From contig NZ_CP104307.1 in assembly GCF_025252405.1 (NCBI RefSeq), forward strand, positions 1,860,001-1,924,000: a DNA stretch of 64,000 nt, written 5' to 3'. The first letter of the stretch is position 1. Every line of letters starts with the position of its first letter. Shown here in pieces: positions 15,696-24,866 of the stretch. Origin of the DNA: Flavobacterium sp. TR2 (lineage in GTDB: Bacteria > Bacteroidota > Bacteroidia > Flavobacteriales > Flavobacteriaceae). A program made the position numbers and the translations under genes. The notes beneath the pieces were generated by a model. It ran no database searches. It was not told the origin of the DNA and saw nothing but the letters and a program-made list of their open reading frames with translations.

Positions 15696-17297
15696 ATGAA
15701 AAACCAATTAGAGATCACTGAAATGGCTATAGAATTCCTGGCCGACAAAAAGCTTGCTTATCCAAAAATCTGGACAGAAGAAGCCACTGCGTTTATTATC
15801 GAATTGCATAAAAAATTCGAATCGCAAAGAAAATTACTGCTTTTACAGAGAGAACAGAAACAAGTCACTTTTGATCAGGGAATCCTGCCGGTTTTTATTC
15901 CGGAAACCAAAAGCATCAGAGAAAGTAATTGGACAGCTGGAGAAATTCCGAACGATTTATTGGATAGGAGAGTAGAAATTACCGGACCAGTTGACCGCAA
16001 AATGATTATCAATGCGTTGAATTCCGGTGCCAAAACTTTTATGGCCGATTTTGAAGACAGCACTTCGCCAACCTGGCAAAACCTGATGGATGGGCAGTTG
16101 AATTTAATCGACGCGGTTAACAAAACGATCACGTTTACCGATTTGGTTAAGCAGAAATCCTATCATTTAAACGAAAAAATCGCAACGCTGATTGTGCGCC
16201 CGAGAGGTTTGCATCTGCCGGAAAAACACATTCTGATTGAAGGAAAAGAAGCTTCGGGTTCTTTGGTAGATTTTGGTTTGTACGTGTTTCATAATCATAA
16301 ACGACTTTTAGAAAGTAATTCTGGGCCATATTTCTACATTCCGAAATTGGAGCATTATCTGGAAGCGCGCTGGTGGAACAGTGTAATTGATTTTACAGAA
16401 GATTATCTGGATCTGAAAAGAGGAACCATAAAAGTGACGGTTTTAATTGAAACGATAACGGCAAGTTTTCAGTTGGATGAAATCATTTACGAACTCAGAG
16501 AACATATCGTGGGCTTGAACTGCGGGCGTTGGGATTATATTTTCTCCTACATCAAAAAGTTCAGAAAAAATCCAAAATTCATCGTTCCCGATCGAGATCA
16601 GGTAAATATGACTTCGCCTTTTATGAATGCGTATTCGAATCTGGTAATTCAAAGATGTCACAAACGAGGCATTCATGCGATTGGCGGAATGGCGGCTCAG
16701 ATTCCGATTCGAAATAATGAAGAAGCCAATGCCATCGCTTTCACGAAAGTGAAAACCGATAAAGAGCGCGAAGTTCGCAACGGCCACGACGGAACCTGGG
16801 TAGCACATCCGGATTTGGTTGCTGTAGCAAAAGAAATTTTTGATAAAGGAATGCCAACTCCAAATCAGATTCATATCAAAAGAGAACATCGAAAAATCAC
16901 AGAAGCCGATTTGATCGAACCGCCAATTGGATTAATCTCGGAAAATGGCGTTCGAAAAAATATCAATGTAGCCGTTTTATATCTGGCTTCATGGTTAAAC
17001 GGACAAGGTGCCGCGGCTTTGCATAATTTGATGGAAGATGCTGCAACAGCTGAAATTTCAAGATCACAATTGTGGCAATGGCTTCAGAATAAAGTGGTTT
17101 TGGATAATGGCCAAAAACTTGATTTGGCTTATTATCATCAATTGGCCTTAGATGAATTTAGAAAAATCAAGGAAGAATTAGGAGAAGAAAATCATGAAAA
17201 ACAGCAGTTTCCATTAGCTGAAAAATTGTTGGAAAGATTGGTTGTAAACCTACATTTTGTGGATTTCTTGACGATTCCTTGCTATAAATATTTATGA
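15696..17297 (+). CDS. aceB: Malate synthase A
   Basis: Malate synthase condenses glyoxylate with acetyl-CoA to malate, the second step of the glyoxylate shunt. The 533-residue length fits the A isoform. Family segments include MADFEDSTSPTWQNLMDGQLN, RPRGLHLPEKH, and LNCGRWDYIFSYIKK, and the C-terminal domain carries NVAVLYLASWLNGQGAAALHNLMEDAATAEISRSQLWQW. It lies 302 bases before aceA on the same strand and is divergent from the RamB-like regulator. Expression is expected on acetate or fatty acids. Confidence 0.97.
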   Translation: MKNQLEITEMAIEFLADKKLAYPKIWTEEATAFIIELHKKFESQRKLLLLQREQKQVTFDQGILPVFIPETKSIRESNWTAGEIPNDLLDRRVEITGPVDRKMIINALNSGAKTFMADFEDSTSPTWQNLMDGQLNLIDAVNKTITFTDLVKQKSYHLNEKIATLIVRPRGLHLPEKHILIEGKEASGSLVDFGLYVFHNHKRLLESNSGPYFYIPKLEHYLEARWWNSVIDFTEDYLDLKRGTIKVTVLIETITASFQLDEIIYELREHIVGLNCGRWDYIFSYIKKFRKNPKFIVPDRDQVNMTSPFMNAYSNLVIQRCHKRGIHAIGGMAAQIPIRNNEEANAIAFTKVKTDKEREVRNGHDGTWVAHPDLVAVAKEIFDKGMPTPNQIHIKREHRKITEADLIEPPIGLISENGVRKNINVAVLYLASWLNGQGAAALHNLMEDAATAEISRSQLWQWLQNKVVLDNGQKLDLAYYHQLALDEFRKIKEELGEENHEKQQFPLAEKLLERLVVNLHFVDFLTIPCYKYL

Positions 17298-17599
17298 AAA
17301 ATTAAAAATTGAGAATTAAAAATTAATTTTTTTTTACGCAGATTAAAACTTAAGCTTAAATAATTTAAACACATAGAAACATAGATTTTAGATTTTAAAT
17401 AAAAAGGTAAAAGAAAAAAACTAGTTTTTCACACATAGTCCCGATAGCTATCGGGATGCATTACAACAAGTGAAACGCCTTTGCTCACAAAGGAAAGCTA
17501 TGTTTCTATGTGTTTGAAAAAAAAATGTTCCAGTTAAAAACTGAACACTTAAAACTGTGACTGAACACTAAAATACTAACCACTTTAACTATACTATTT
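17298..17599. repeat. aceB-aceA intergenic region with inverted repeat
   Basis: No gene is seen. A perfect 18-base inverted repeat (AAACACATAGAAACATAG at 17367-17384 and its reverse at 17498-17515) encloses the 18-base palindrome TCCCGATAGCTATCGGGA (17439-17456). This hairpin may act as a processing site or partial terminator between aceB and aceA. Just before aceA comes a stretch with repeated ACTGAACACTTAAAA-like words, also found near 8200. Confidence 0.75.
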
Positions 17600-18880
17600 A
17601 TGAAAACAACAGAAGACAGAATTCAGGAATTGATTAACGATTGGATTACGAACCCAAGATGGAAAGGAGTTGAGCGTCCTTACACTGCGAGTGAAGTAGT
17701 AACGCTTCAAGGGTCATATAAAATTGAGCATTCTATTGCCAAAATGGGTGCTGAGAAATTATGGAGAAAGTTAAAAAGTCAGGATTATGTTGCAGGTTTG
17801 GGAGCGTTGACTGGAAATCAGGCGATTCAGGAAGTCGATGCGGGGTTAGAAGCGATTTATTTAAGCGGATGGCAAGTTGCTGCTGATGCAAATTTGGCGG
17901 GCGAAATGTATCCTGACCAATCACTTTATCCGGTAAACAGCGTTCCGATGGTGGTTAAAAAAATTAATAATGCCTTGTTGCGTGCTGATCAGATTCAGAC
18001 AGTAAACAATATTGAAGATAAAAAAGATTATTTGGTTCCGATTGTGGCTGATGCCGAAGCAGGTTTTGGCGGTAACTTAAATGCTTTCGAATTAATGAAA
18101 TCGATGATTGAAGCAGGAGCGTCAGGTGTTCATTTTGAAGATCAGCTGAGTTCTGCTAAAAAGTGTGGACACTTGGGCGGGAAGGTTTTGGTTCCGACTC
18201 AGGAAGCGATCAATAAATTAATTGCTGCTAGATTAGCTTCAGATGTTATGGGTGTTTCAACGTTGATTGTTGCCCGAACAGATGCTGATGCAGCCAATTT
18301 ATTGACAAGCGACGCAGACCCAAGAGACAGAAAATTTTTAACGGGAGAAAAAACAGCCGAAGGTTTCTTTTACGTAAAAAACGGAATCGAGCAGGGAATT
18401 GCAAGAGGTTTGAGTTACGCGCCTTATGCCGATTTAATTTGGATGGAAACCAGTAATCCCGATTTAGATTACGCCAGAAAATTTGCGAAAGCAATGAAAA
18501 AAGAATTTCCAGACAAAATGCTGGCGTACAATTGTTCTCCCTCTTTCAACTGGGCGGCGAAATTAACGGTTGCTGAAATGGAAACGTTCAGAGAAGATTT
18601 GGCTGCAATGGGATATAGTTTTCAGTTCATCACTTTAGCAGGTTTCCATGCTTTAAATACAAGTATGTTCGAACTGTCAAGAGCGTATAAAGAACGCGGA
18701 ATGGCAGGATATTCTGAATTGCAGGAAAGAGAATTTGCTCTGCAGAAAAACGGCTTCAGAGCGGTAAAACATCAGGCTTTCGTTGGAACTTCTTATTTTG
18801 ATGCGGTTCAAAACACGGTAATGTTAGGCAAATCTGCCATAACAGCAATGGAGCACTCTACAGAGGTTGAGCAATTTTAA
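17600..18880 (+). CDS. aceA: Isocitrate lyase
   Basis: Isocitrate lyase splits isocitrate to glyoxylate and succinate, the first step of the glyoxylate shunt. The 426-residue protein carries the catalytic signature KKCGHLGGK with Cys at 189, the metal-binding [10 protein letters not shown] near 149-157, and the C-terminal YNCSPSFNW segment. Length is normal for the bacterial enzyme. Together with aceB and the RamB-like regulator it makes a complete, locally regulated shunt. It ends at a palindromic element that probably terminates both it and the convergent Crp-like gene. Confidence 0.97.
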   Translation: MKTTEDRIQELINDWITNPRWKGVERPYTASEVVTLQGSYKIEHSIAKMGAEKLWRKLKSQDYVAGLGALTGNQAIQEVDAGLEAIYLSGWQVAADANLAGEMYPDQSLYPVNSVPMVVKKINNALLRADQIQTVNNIEDKKDYLVPIVADAEAGFGGNLNAFELMKSMIEAGASGVHFEDQLSSAKKCGHLGGKVLVPTQEAINKLIAARLASDVMGVSTLIVARTDADAANLLTSDADPRDRKFLTGEKTAEGFFYVKNGIEQGIARGLSYAPYADLIWMETSNPDLDYARKFAKAMKKEFPDKMLAYNCSPSFNWAAKLTVAEMETFREDLAAMGYSFQFITLAGFHALNTSMFELSRAYKERGMAGYSELQEREFALQKNGFRAVKHQAFVGTSYFDAVQNTVMLGKSAITAMEHSTEVEQF

Positions 18881-18885
18881 TTTTT

Positions 18886-18947
18886 TTTTCCGCCACAAAT
18901 TCACGAATTATTTTTTTAATAAAAATTCGTGAATTTGTGGCGGAAAA
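18886..18947. terminator. Palindromic element, CGCCACGAATTC family copy 2, likely bidirectional terminator
   Basis: Arms of about 24 bases containing CCGCCACAAATTCACGAATT and the reverse surround a short loop. It lies between the convergent aceA and Crp-like genes, with T-runs on both sides. Both arms differ from copy 1 at the same paired position (CACAAAT for CACGAAT), a compensatory change. Confidence 0.8.
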
Positions 18948-18949
18948 CT

Positions 18950-19525
18950 TTACTTTTTCAAAAGGCGAGCTTTCATTTTGCTGAAAAATTCTGGTGTTAC
19001 GCCTATAAAAGAAGCGATTTGTTTTTGAGGAACTTTGTGCACTAAGGTTCCGTATTTTTTAGTAAACTTTTCGAAACGTTCTTCGGCAGGTAAACTTAAA
19101 TTGTCCATCAATCTTTGCTGATTGGCAACTAATGAATTTTCAATCAGAATTCTGAAAAAGCGTTCCAGTTTCGGAATTTCAAGATACAATTGCTCCTGAT
19201 TTTCTTTGGATAGCGAAACGACTTCTGCGTCCTCCAAAACTTCAATAAAAAGCTCTCCCGGTTTTTGCGAAAAATAACTGTACATATCGCTCATCCACCA
19301 GCCTTCGCAGGCGAAAGAAAGCACGTGTTCAACAATATTATCATTGATATTGAAACTTCTTAAAATCCCTGAATTTACAAAGTACGAATGTTTGCAGACT
19401 TCTCCAGCGTTCAATAAAAGCGTTTTGGCTTTGTAGGTGTTTGTTTCCAGTTTAGATAAAAAAAGTGCTTGTTCTTCCGGCGTCAGAGAAACGTGTTTGG
19501 CAATATTTTCAAGAATTAATGCCAT
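18950..19525 (-). CDS. Crp/Fnr-family transcriptional regulator
   Basis: A 191-residue regulator. Residues about 20-115 are a cyclic-nucleotide-binding-type beta-roll (TKTLLLNAGEVCKHSYFVNSGILR-like pattern). The last 45 residues form a winged helix (KVPQKQIASFIGVTPEFFSKMKARLL). No Cys cluster of the Fnr type is present, so it is not an oxygen-sensing Fe-S protein; the ligand is unknown. Its start overlaps the stop of the DUF6370 gene by one base, so it is translated in one operon with purT and DUF6370. Confidence 0.88.
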   Translation of the reverse strand: MALILENIAKHVSLTPEEQALFLSKLETNTYKAKTLLLNAGEVCKHSYFVNSGILRSFNINDNIVEHVLSFACEGWWMSDMYSYFSQKPGELFIEVLEDAEVVSLSKENQEQLYLEIPKLERFFRILIENSLVANQQRLMDNLSLPAEERFEKFTKKYGTLVHKVPQKQIASFIGVTPEFFSKMKARLLKK

Positions 19526-19845
19526 TATTTTTTCTCGTCTATTAAAGTAAATGAAGTTGCTTTGAATCTGTCTCCTTTGATTTCTCCCGTAACTAAAGCT
19601 TTGCTTATGGCATTGCAGAAACCTTTTTCAGCGTGGGCATCTCCGTGATCGTGAATGGTTGTTCCATCAACGAAATATGATTTTCCGTCAATACGAACGG
19701 CTAAATCACAACTTTTGCCTTTCATACCAAATTGGCATTCTCCGCAAGAAGCTTCAACGACTGTTGGTTTATCAAACTTTTTTTTGTCTTGTGCCTGTAC
19801 TGCGATTCCGATGAATAGGAATGTTGCTAAAAGTATATTTTTCAT
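19525..19845 (-). CDS. DUF6370-family exported Cys-rich protein
   Basis: A 106-residue secreted protein with a signal peptide ending at VQAQ. The mature part has VEASCGECQFGMKGKSCDLAVRIDGKSYFVDGTTIHDHGDAH and later GFCNAIS: four cysteines plus a His-rich segment, which look suited to binding a metal ion. The family function is not known to me. It lies two bases after purT and overlaps the Crp-like gene by one base, so the three genes are probably one operon. Confidence 0.8.
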   Translation of the reverse strand: MKNILLATFLFIGIAVQAQDKKKFDKPTVVEASCGECQFGMKGKSCDLAVRIDGKSYFVDGTTIHDHGDAHAEKGFCNAISKALVTGEIKGDRFKATSFTLIDEKK

Positions 19846-19847
19846 AT

Positions 19848-21008
19848 TTAAGAATTTATAGTTATTAATTTTGCCGTTCCTTTGGCTCGTTCGGTTATTT
19901 CGTTAATTGGAGTCGAAAGTGTATCGTGACTTAAAACAACTCCCATTCGGCGGTAAGGTCTGGAAGTTGGTTTACCAAAAATTCTGAAATCGGTTTTGGG
20001 TAAAGCAGCGACTTTCTCGATTCCGCTAAAAGTTGGATTTGCAGAATCCTCTGATGCTAAAATTACAGCACTTGCTCCGGCTTTTTCTAAAGTGATTTCG
20101 AAAATTGGGAGACTTAAAATGGCTCTTAAATGCAATTCGAATTCGTTGAAATTCTGCGTTCCCGCCAAAGTTACCATTCCGGTATCGTGAGGACGAGGAG
20201 AAAGTTCAGAGAAATAAACGCCTTCATTCGTTAAGAAAAATTCAACACCAAAAAGTCCTGCGCCACCAAGAGCTTCTGTGATTTTTTCGGCCATATCTTG
20301 AGCTTCATATAAATCTTTTTCTGAAACTAAAGCCGGTTGCCAGCTTTCCTGATAGTCGCCACGCTCTTGTCTGTGGCCAATTGGAGCACAAAACAAAGTT
20401 GGATTATTATTTTGAGTTATGGTCAAAAGTGTAATTTCTGAATTAAAATCTACAAAAGCTTCTACAATAACTTCGATAACATCACCACGAGAACCAGCAA
20501 CGGCATATTGCCATGCTTTTTCAATATCGCTTTCTGTTTTTATTGTCGATTGCCCTTTTCCTGATGAAGACATTAGAGGTTTTACCACACACGGAATACC
20601 AACTTCCTGAACGGCTTTTTGCAATTCTTCAGCCGAAGTTGCGTATTGGTATTTGGCTGTTCTTAGTCCAAGTTCTTTTGCTGCCAAATCACGAATGGCT
20701 TTACGATTCATAGTAAAGTTGGCCGCTTTCGCTGAAGGAACAACGGTGATTCCTTGTTTTTCGTAATCGTAAAAACGTTCGGTGCGAATGGCTTCTATTT
20801 CTGGAACGATAAAGTCTGGTTGGTGTTTGGCTACGATTCGGTCAAGCGCCTCGCCATCAAGCATATTGATGACTTCAAAACCGTGAGCAACCTGCATTGC
20901 GGGTGCGTTTTCGTAACTGTCAACTGCAATTATGGTTTGTCCGATCCGTTGTGCGGCAATGACAAATTCTTTGCCTAATTCGCCTGAACCTAGGAGTAGT
21001 ATTTTCAT
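19848..21008 (-). CDS. purT: Formate-dependent phosphoribosylglycinamide formyltransferase
   Basis: PurT makes formyl-GAR from GAR, formate and ATP in purine synthesis. The 386-residue ATP-grasp protein starts [22 protein letters not shown], has the ATP-binding [14 protein letters not shown], and the family-typical [16 protein letters not shown] and [26 protein letters not shown]. Length is as in E. coli. It is first in an operon with the DUF6370 and Crp-like genes. The unusual repeat-rich region upstream (21009-21718) separates it from the U32 gene. Confidence 0.97.
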   Translation of the reverse strand: MKILLLGSGELGKEFVIAAQRIGQTIIAVDSYENAPAMQVAHGFEVINMLDGEALDRIVAKHQPDFIVPEIEAIRTERFYDYEKQGITVVPSAKAANFTMNRKAIRDLAAKELGLRTAKYQYATSAEELQKAVQEVGIPCVVKPLMSSSGKGQSTIKTESDIEKAWQYAVAGSRGDVIEVIVEAFVDFNSEITLLTITQNNNPTLFCAPIGHRQERGDYQESWQPALVSEKDLYEAQDMAEKITEALGGAGLFGVEFFLTNEGVYFSELSPRPHDTGMVTLAGTQNFNEFELHLRAILSLPIFEITLEKAGASAVILASEDSANPTFSGIEKVAALPKTDFRIFGKPTSRPYRRMGVVLSHDTLSTPINEITERAKGTAKLITINS

Positions 21009-21718
21009 TTTGGAAAGTTGTAATGTTTAGAGTAGTAAAAGTAGGGAAAAATGTTTTTAACCACAAAGTTCTATTGGTTTGTGTTAGCGTAGAGGCGCAC
21101 TGCAGTGCGTCTAACCGCAAAGTTTTTTTACCGCAAAGAGCGCGAAGGAATACGCAAAGGTCGCTAGGTTTTTGTTTTTAAGATTAAAAAGCTCGCGAAG
21201 AATTTTTTACAAAGATTTTGCAGATTCGGCGGATTTAATTTAATTGAGTTTTTTTGATTTTAAAGCAAAGTGACCATACAGTTTGTCATTTCGACGAAGG
21301 AGAAATCTCCGCGAGTAGCTCGACAAAAATTTGCTTATAGGAACGGAGTTGCTTGTGGAGATTTCTCCTTCGTCGAAATGACAAGATTGAGGGAAAGCAA
21401 AAGCTCGCAAAGAATTTTTCACGCAGATTTTGCAGATTCGGCGGATTTAATTTAATTGAAATTTTTTGATTTTAAAGCAAAGTGACCATGCAGTTTGTCA
21501 TTTCGACGAAGGAGAAATCTCCGCGAGTAGCTCGACAAAAATTTGCTTATAGGAATGGAGTTGCTTGTGGAGATTTCTCCTTCGTCGAAATGACAATATT
21601 GAGGAAAAGCAAAAAGTAAAAAGCAAAAAGTTCGCAAAAATTATAAAAATCTTTGCGAACCTTTGCGTAATTCTTTGTGCTCTTTGCGGTAAAAAAACTT
21701 TGCGGTTAAATAGTAATC
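21009..21718. repeat. 710-bp nested palindrome with two tandem 212-bp repeats
   Basis: No gene is seen. Outer inverted arms of about 54 bases (21112-21164 and 21655-21708; TTTTTTTACCGCAAAGAGC region) enclose two direct copies of a 212-bp unit (about 21191-21402 and 21403-21614). Each unit holds a perfect 28-base inverted repeat (21283-21310 with 21357-21384; 21495-21522 with 21569-21596) made of GTCATTTCGACGAAGG and its reverse. A small GCGCACTGCAGTGCG-type palindrome lies at about 21093-21111. The whole gap between purT and the U32 gene is made of these elements. Confidence 0.85.
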
Positions 21719-23587
21719 TTAATGAAACTGATCCTCTTCAATTTCGAATTCAGCATCTTTTTCCCAGATTTCCATTTCGCAGGGTTTGCAGTTGAATTTT
21801 AGTTTATATTCAAGCTCGCCCTGTTTTAATACCAATGGTTCTTTTACCTTGACACCAACGATATCTTTTTGGTGTATCGGGCATTTTTTCAATTCGTATT
21901 TGATGCAATATTTGGTTGTCATTACACGAGATTTACCTGGATCCCATTGTAATTCGAATGCTTTTTCGATTTCGGTAACACCATGACGTTCGTAGAATTT
22001 ACGAGCGGTTTTGTTGGAAACGTTGTACATGAAATCCAGTTTGGTTTCTGGATAAGGATGTGACGTTTTTACCAATTGATGTTCTTCGCGAACGTAATTT
22101 GCCAGACGAATTTCTGATAATTGTTCAAAAACATTTCTTCTCATTTCGTTGATTTTTGAAATAGGAAGGAACCAGTTTTGAGAGAACATCACATTGATTT
22201 CATCAGCGCTGTAAGGTGTAAATCCAGTCTTTGCCAATTGAACTTTAATGTTTTCTTCGATAGATTCGCCTGTTTTCGTTTGTTCTTTCGGGTGTTCTAA
22301 TTTTACTGTGCTTACGTTTCCGTCTTCATCGGTTGCGATTAATTCAAAACCGTTTTCATTTTCGGTAAGCAATAAAGTAGTTCCAATTTTACGGATGGCG
22401 CTGTCTTCTCTTTCAACAATTTTGATGAAAGCAGCGTCGTTATTTCTATAGATGAAAGTTCCGTCTTTGATTTCTTTTAAAACGTTTGGATATACTTTTC
22501 CGTTTTCGGCTTTGTTTACGTAGATTCCGTCGGCTTCGTTATTTTCGTTGATGAAGCAAAGTCCGTCACCATTGTTTAACAGTTCGCCGTTTTCGATTTC
22601 GTAAGCACCGCCAACAGTTCTAATCAATTTACCAATATATTGTCCTTTTGATTTTGGGCTTTCCCAAGAACCAATAGAGCTGTGTCTTTCGTTTACAAAA
22701 TAATCGGTATAACCACGGTTGAAAGTTCTGTTTAAAGCAGAATCGAAAGTATACGTGCATTTTCCAGAAGAAGCTTTGATGTATTTGTCGCTTCCTTCTA
22801 AATAGCTGTCTAATTTTTGGCGCAGATAAGATACGTTGTTTTTTACGTAAGCCACATCTTTTAATCGTCCCTCGATTTTGAAAGAAACGATTCCTGCTTC
22901 AATTAGATTCGGAATTTGATCTGAAACGTCTAAATCTTTAATCGAAAGCAAGTGACTGTTTCTGATTAAAGTATCTCCGTTTCCGTCGATTAAGTTATAA
23001 GGTAAACGGCAGTTTTGTGCGCATGAACCGCGGTTCGCGCTACGTTCTCCGTTTGCGACACTCATATAACAGTTTCCGCTGAAAGATACACATAATGCAC
23101 CGGTTACGAAAAACTCTAATTCGACATCAGCGTGGTCGTATATTGTTTTAATTTGATGCAGATTTAGTTCGCGTGCTAGAACCACACGTTTAATGCCAGC
23201 GTCTTTTAAGAATTTGATTTTATCAGCATCGCGATTGTTGGCCTGCGTACTGGCGTGAAGAACGATAGGAGGCAAGTCCATTTCCATAATTGCCATATCC
23301 TGAATAATCAGGGCATCGACACCAATATCGTATAATTCCCAGATCATGGCACGGCAGGTTTCTAGTTCGTTGTCATACAAAATAGTATTGATAACTACAA
23401 AGACCTGTGCGTTAAATAGATGCGCGTATTTTACCAACTCAGCGACATCTTCAATAGAGTTGTTGGCGTTTGAGCGCGCTCCAAATTGAGGAGCACCAAT
23501 ATATACGGCATCGGCTCCGCTATTTATGGCAGCCATTCCTCCAATTAAATCTTTAGCAGGAGCTAATATTTCGATTTTCTTCTTCAT
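21719..23587 (-). CDS. Peptidase U32-family protein (RlhA/YegQ-like)
   Basis: A 622-residue member of the U32 family, now known mainly as RNA-hydroxylating or prephenate-dependent tRNA/rRNA modification proteins rather than proteases. The N-terminus EILAPAKDLIGGMAAINSGADAVYIGAPQFGAR is diagnostic, and FVTGALCVSFSGNCYMS...NRGSCAQNCRLPY carries the conserved Cys cluster (near 164-195). The length and the C-terminal domain with EIWEKD resemble RlhA, which makes 5-hydroxycytidine in 23S rRNA. The exact RNA target is inference. It stands alone on the minus strand. Confidence 0.88.
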   Translation of the reverse strand: MKKKIEILAPAKDLIGGMAAINSGADAVYIGAPQFGARSNANNSIEDVAELVKYAHLFNAQVFVVINTILYDNELETCRAMIWELYDIGVDALIIQDMAIMEMDLPPIVLHASTQANNRDADKIKFLKDAGIKRVVLARELNLHQIKTIYDHADVELEFFVTGALCVSFSGNCYMSVANGERSANRGSCAQNCRLPYNLIDGNGDTLIRNSHLLSIKDLDVSDQIPNLIEAGIVSFKIEGRLKDVAYVKNNVSYLRQKLDSYLEGSDKYIKASSGKCTYTFDSALNRTFNRGYTDYFVNERHSSIGSWESPKSKGQYIGKLIRTVGGAYEIENGELLNNGDGLCFINENNEADGIYVNKAENGKVYPNVLKEIKDGTFIYRNNDAAFIKIVEREDSAIRKIGTTLLLTENENGFELIATDEDGNVSTVKLEHPKEQTKTGESIEENIKVQLAKTGFTPYSADEINVMFSQNWFLPISKINEMRRNVFEQLSEIRLANYVREEHQLVKTSHPYPETKLDFMYNVSNKTARKFYERHGVTEIEKAFELQWDPGKSRVMTTKYCIKYELKKCPIHQKDIVGVKVKEPLVLKQGELEYKLKFNCKPCEMEIWEKDAEFEIEEDQFH

Positions 23588-23725
23588 TTCTAAAACTTTA
23601 GACTTTTGTGGTATTCCCGAAAAAAAGTGTGCAAAGGTCTAATAAATTATTTGAGTTTGCTAGTGATGGAGCGATTTTTTTGAATTTGTTAACTTAATAT
23701 GGAATAAAGATAAATGTAGTTCTGT

Positions 23726-24271
23726 TTATTTGATAGGTTCGTAAATAAGTTGTACAACTCCTGATTTGAAAATATTAGTTTTGAGCAATCTTAATTGAAG
23801 TCGTTTTTTTAAGTCTTCAAATAGAGGTTTTCCGCTTCCTAAAGCTATTGGGTGAACCGAAATTCTGTACGTGTCAATAAGATTTAATTGTATGAAGGTT
23901 TTAATAATACTTGCGCCGCCATATAGCCAAATATCTCCTCCCGATTGTTTTTTAATCTCATTTACTTTAGTGGCAATGTCAGTATTTATAAATGTAGCAT
24001 TGTTGTCTTGTCTGCTTTGATTAGAAAAAACATATTTCTTTTTTGAGTGTACGCCTTCCCAAAGTTTTTTTTCAGCATTATCGACATTTGCGTCAGGTTG
24101 AAAATTACCCCAAGAATCATAACTTACTCTGCCATAAAAAATAGTATCTATGCTTGCTAAGAATTCGTCAAAATCCATTTCTTCATCCATAATGCACCAG
24201 TCAATTTCTCCATTTGGGCCTTCAATAAAGCCATCTAGGGTTACAGCTAAATCTAGAATTACTTTTTTCAT
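23726..24271 (-). CDS. Dihydrofolate reductase-family protein (RibD C-terminal domain)
   Basis: A 181-residue protein of the DHFR/RibD reductase superfamily, expected to bind NADPH and reduce an unknown substrate. Visible family features are VTLDGFIEGPNGEIDW at the start, FYGRVSYDSW, and GGDIWLYGGASIIKTFIQLNLIDTYRISVHPIALGSGKPLF. It lacks the deaminase half of RibD. The family is common as a stand-alone protein in Bacteroidetes. No operon partner is evident. Confidence 0.88.
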   Translation of the reverse strand: MKKVILDLAVTLDGFIEGPNGEIDWCIMDEEMDFDEFLASIDTIFYGRVSYDSWGNFQPDANVDNAEKKLWEGVHSKKKYVFSNQSRQDNNATFINTDIATKVNEIKKQSGGDIWLYGGASIIKTFIQLNLIDTYRISVHPIALGSGKPLFEDLKKRLQLRLLKTNIFKSGVVQLIYEPIK

Positions 24272-24354
24272 TTGTTGTACTATTATATGTTTGATTGAGG
24301 AATGTAAGATAGTTTTTTTATAGAACTAATTTGTTTTTAGTGCTGATAAAAAAT

Positions 24355-24381
24355 AAAAAACCACCCGATCCGAAGATCGAG
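24355..24381 (-). terminator. Possible terminator upstream of the DHFR-family gene
   Basis: On the minus strand CTCGATC, loop TTCG and GATCGGG form a hairpin with one T-G wobble, followed by TGG and a T-run. It lies after the gene at 24411-24866. Confidence 0.75.
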
Positions 24382-24410
24382 CAGTTCTCAAAAAAAAAAG
24401 CATGAATCGA

Positions 24411-24866
24411 TTAATTTGCTCTCATTTTAATTTGTGATAAAGTATTTTGAATACTATTTAGTTGTTTGGAAACAATGTACACCTGATCATGTTCCAAATG
24501 ATTTTCTTCTAGAGCCATTTTATATTTTTCGATTGCGGCTTCTTCGCCGGTAACGCAAGCATTTATGATAGCTTCAGTATCGCCTCCTGTAAAGGCCGAT
24601 TTTATATCAATCCAAGTTCGGTGTAAAGCGCCAAGCGGGCCGCCGCCAGAAGTATCGGTAGATTTTCCTAATTTATTGATTTCGTCCTGCAGTTCTACAA
24701 TAAATAAGGCTCTTTCGCGGGCATATTCTAGAAAATCAGTTTTTATTGCTTGGTTTTCTACGTGTTCGGCAGCATTTGTATATCCTAGTTTTCCATCTTC
24801 AAGAATTGAAATTAATCCTTCTAAGGTTTTAATGGTTTCTTGTGTGGTTTCATCTGTATGTATCAT
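24411..24866 (-). CDS. PA2169-family four-helix-bundle protein (DUF2383)
   Basis: A 151-residue ferritin-like four-helix bundle. The pattern is TIKTLEGLISILEDGKLGYTNAAEHVENQ, then FLEYARERALFIVELQDEINKLG, a Gly-rich turn SGGGPLGALHRTWIDIKSAFTGGD and EAIINACVTGEEAAIEKYKMAL, as in the DUF2383/PA2169 family. Acidic and His residues in the helices could bind metal, but the function is not established. These proteins often respond to stress. It is a single-gene unit followed by a terminator. Confidence 0.87.
   Translation of the reverse strand: MIHTDETTQETIKTLEGLISILEDGKLGYTNAAEHVENQAIKTDFLEYARERALFIVELQDEINKLGKSTDTSGGGPLGALHRTWIDIKSAFTGGDTEAIINACVTGEEAAIEKYKMALEENHLEHDQVYIVSKQLNSIQNTLSQIKMRAN

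Noticed and set aside
15696..17297. Several antisense frames inside aceB (for example 16443-16889)
   Set aside because: They are shadows of a conserved enzyme gene, with no start context.
21019..21120. Riboswitch upstream of purT
   Set aside because: Only repeat elements are seen; no purine, PRPP or other aptamer core could be recognised.
21191..21614. CRISPR array
   Set aside because: There are only two units with a 212-bp period, each internally palindromic; no spacers of 30-40 bases and no cas genes.
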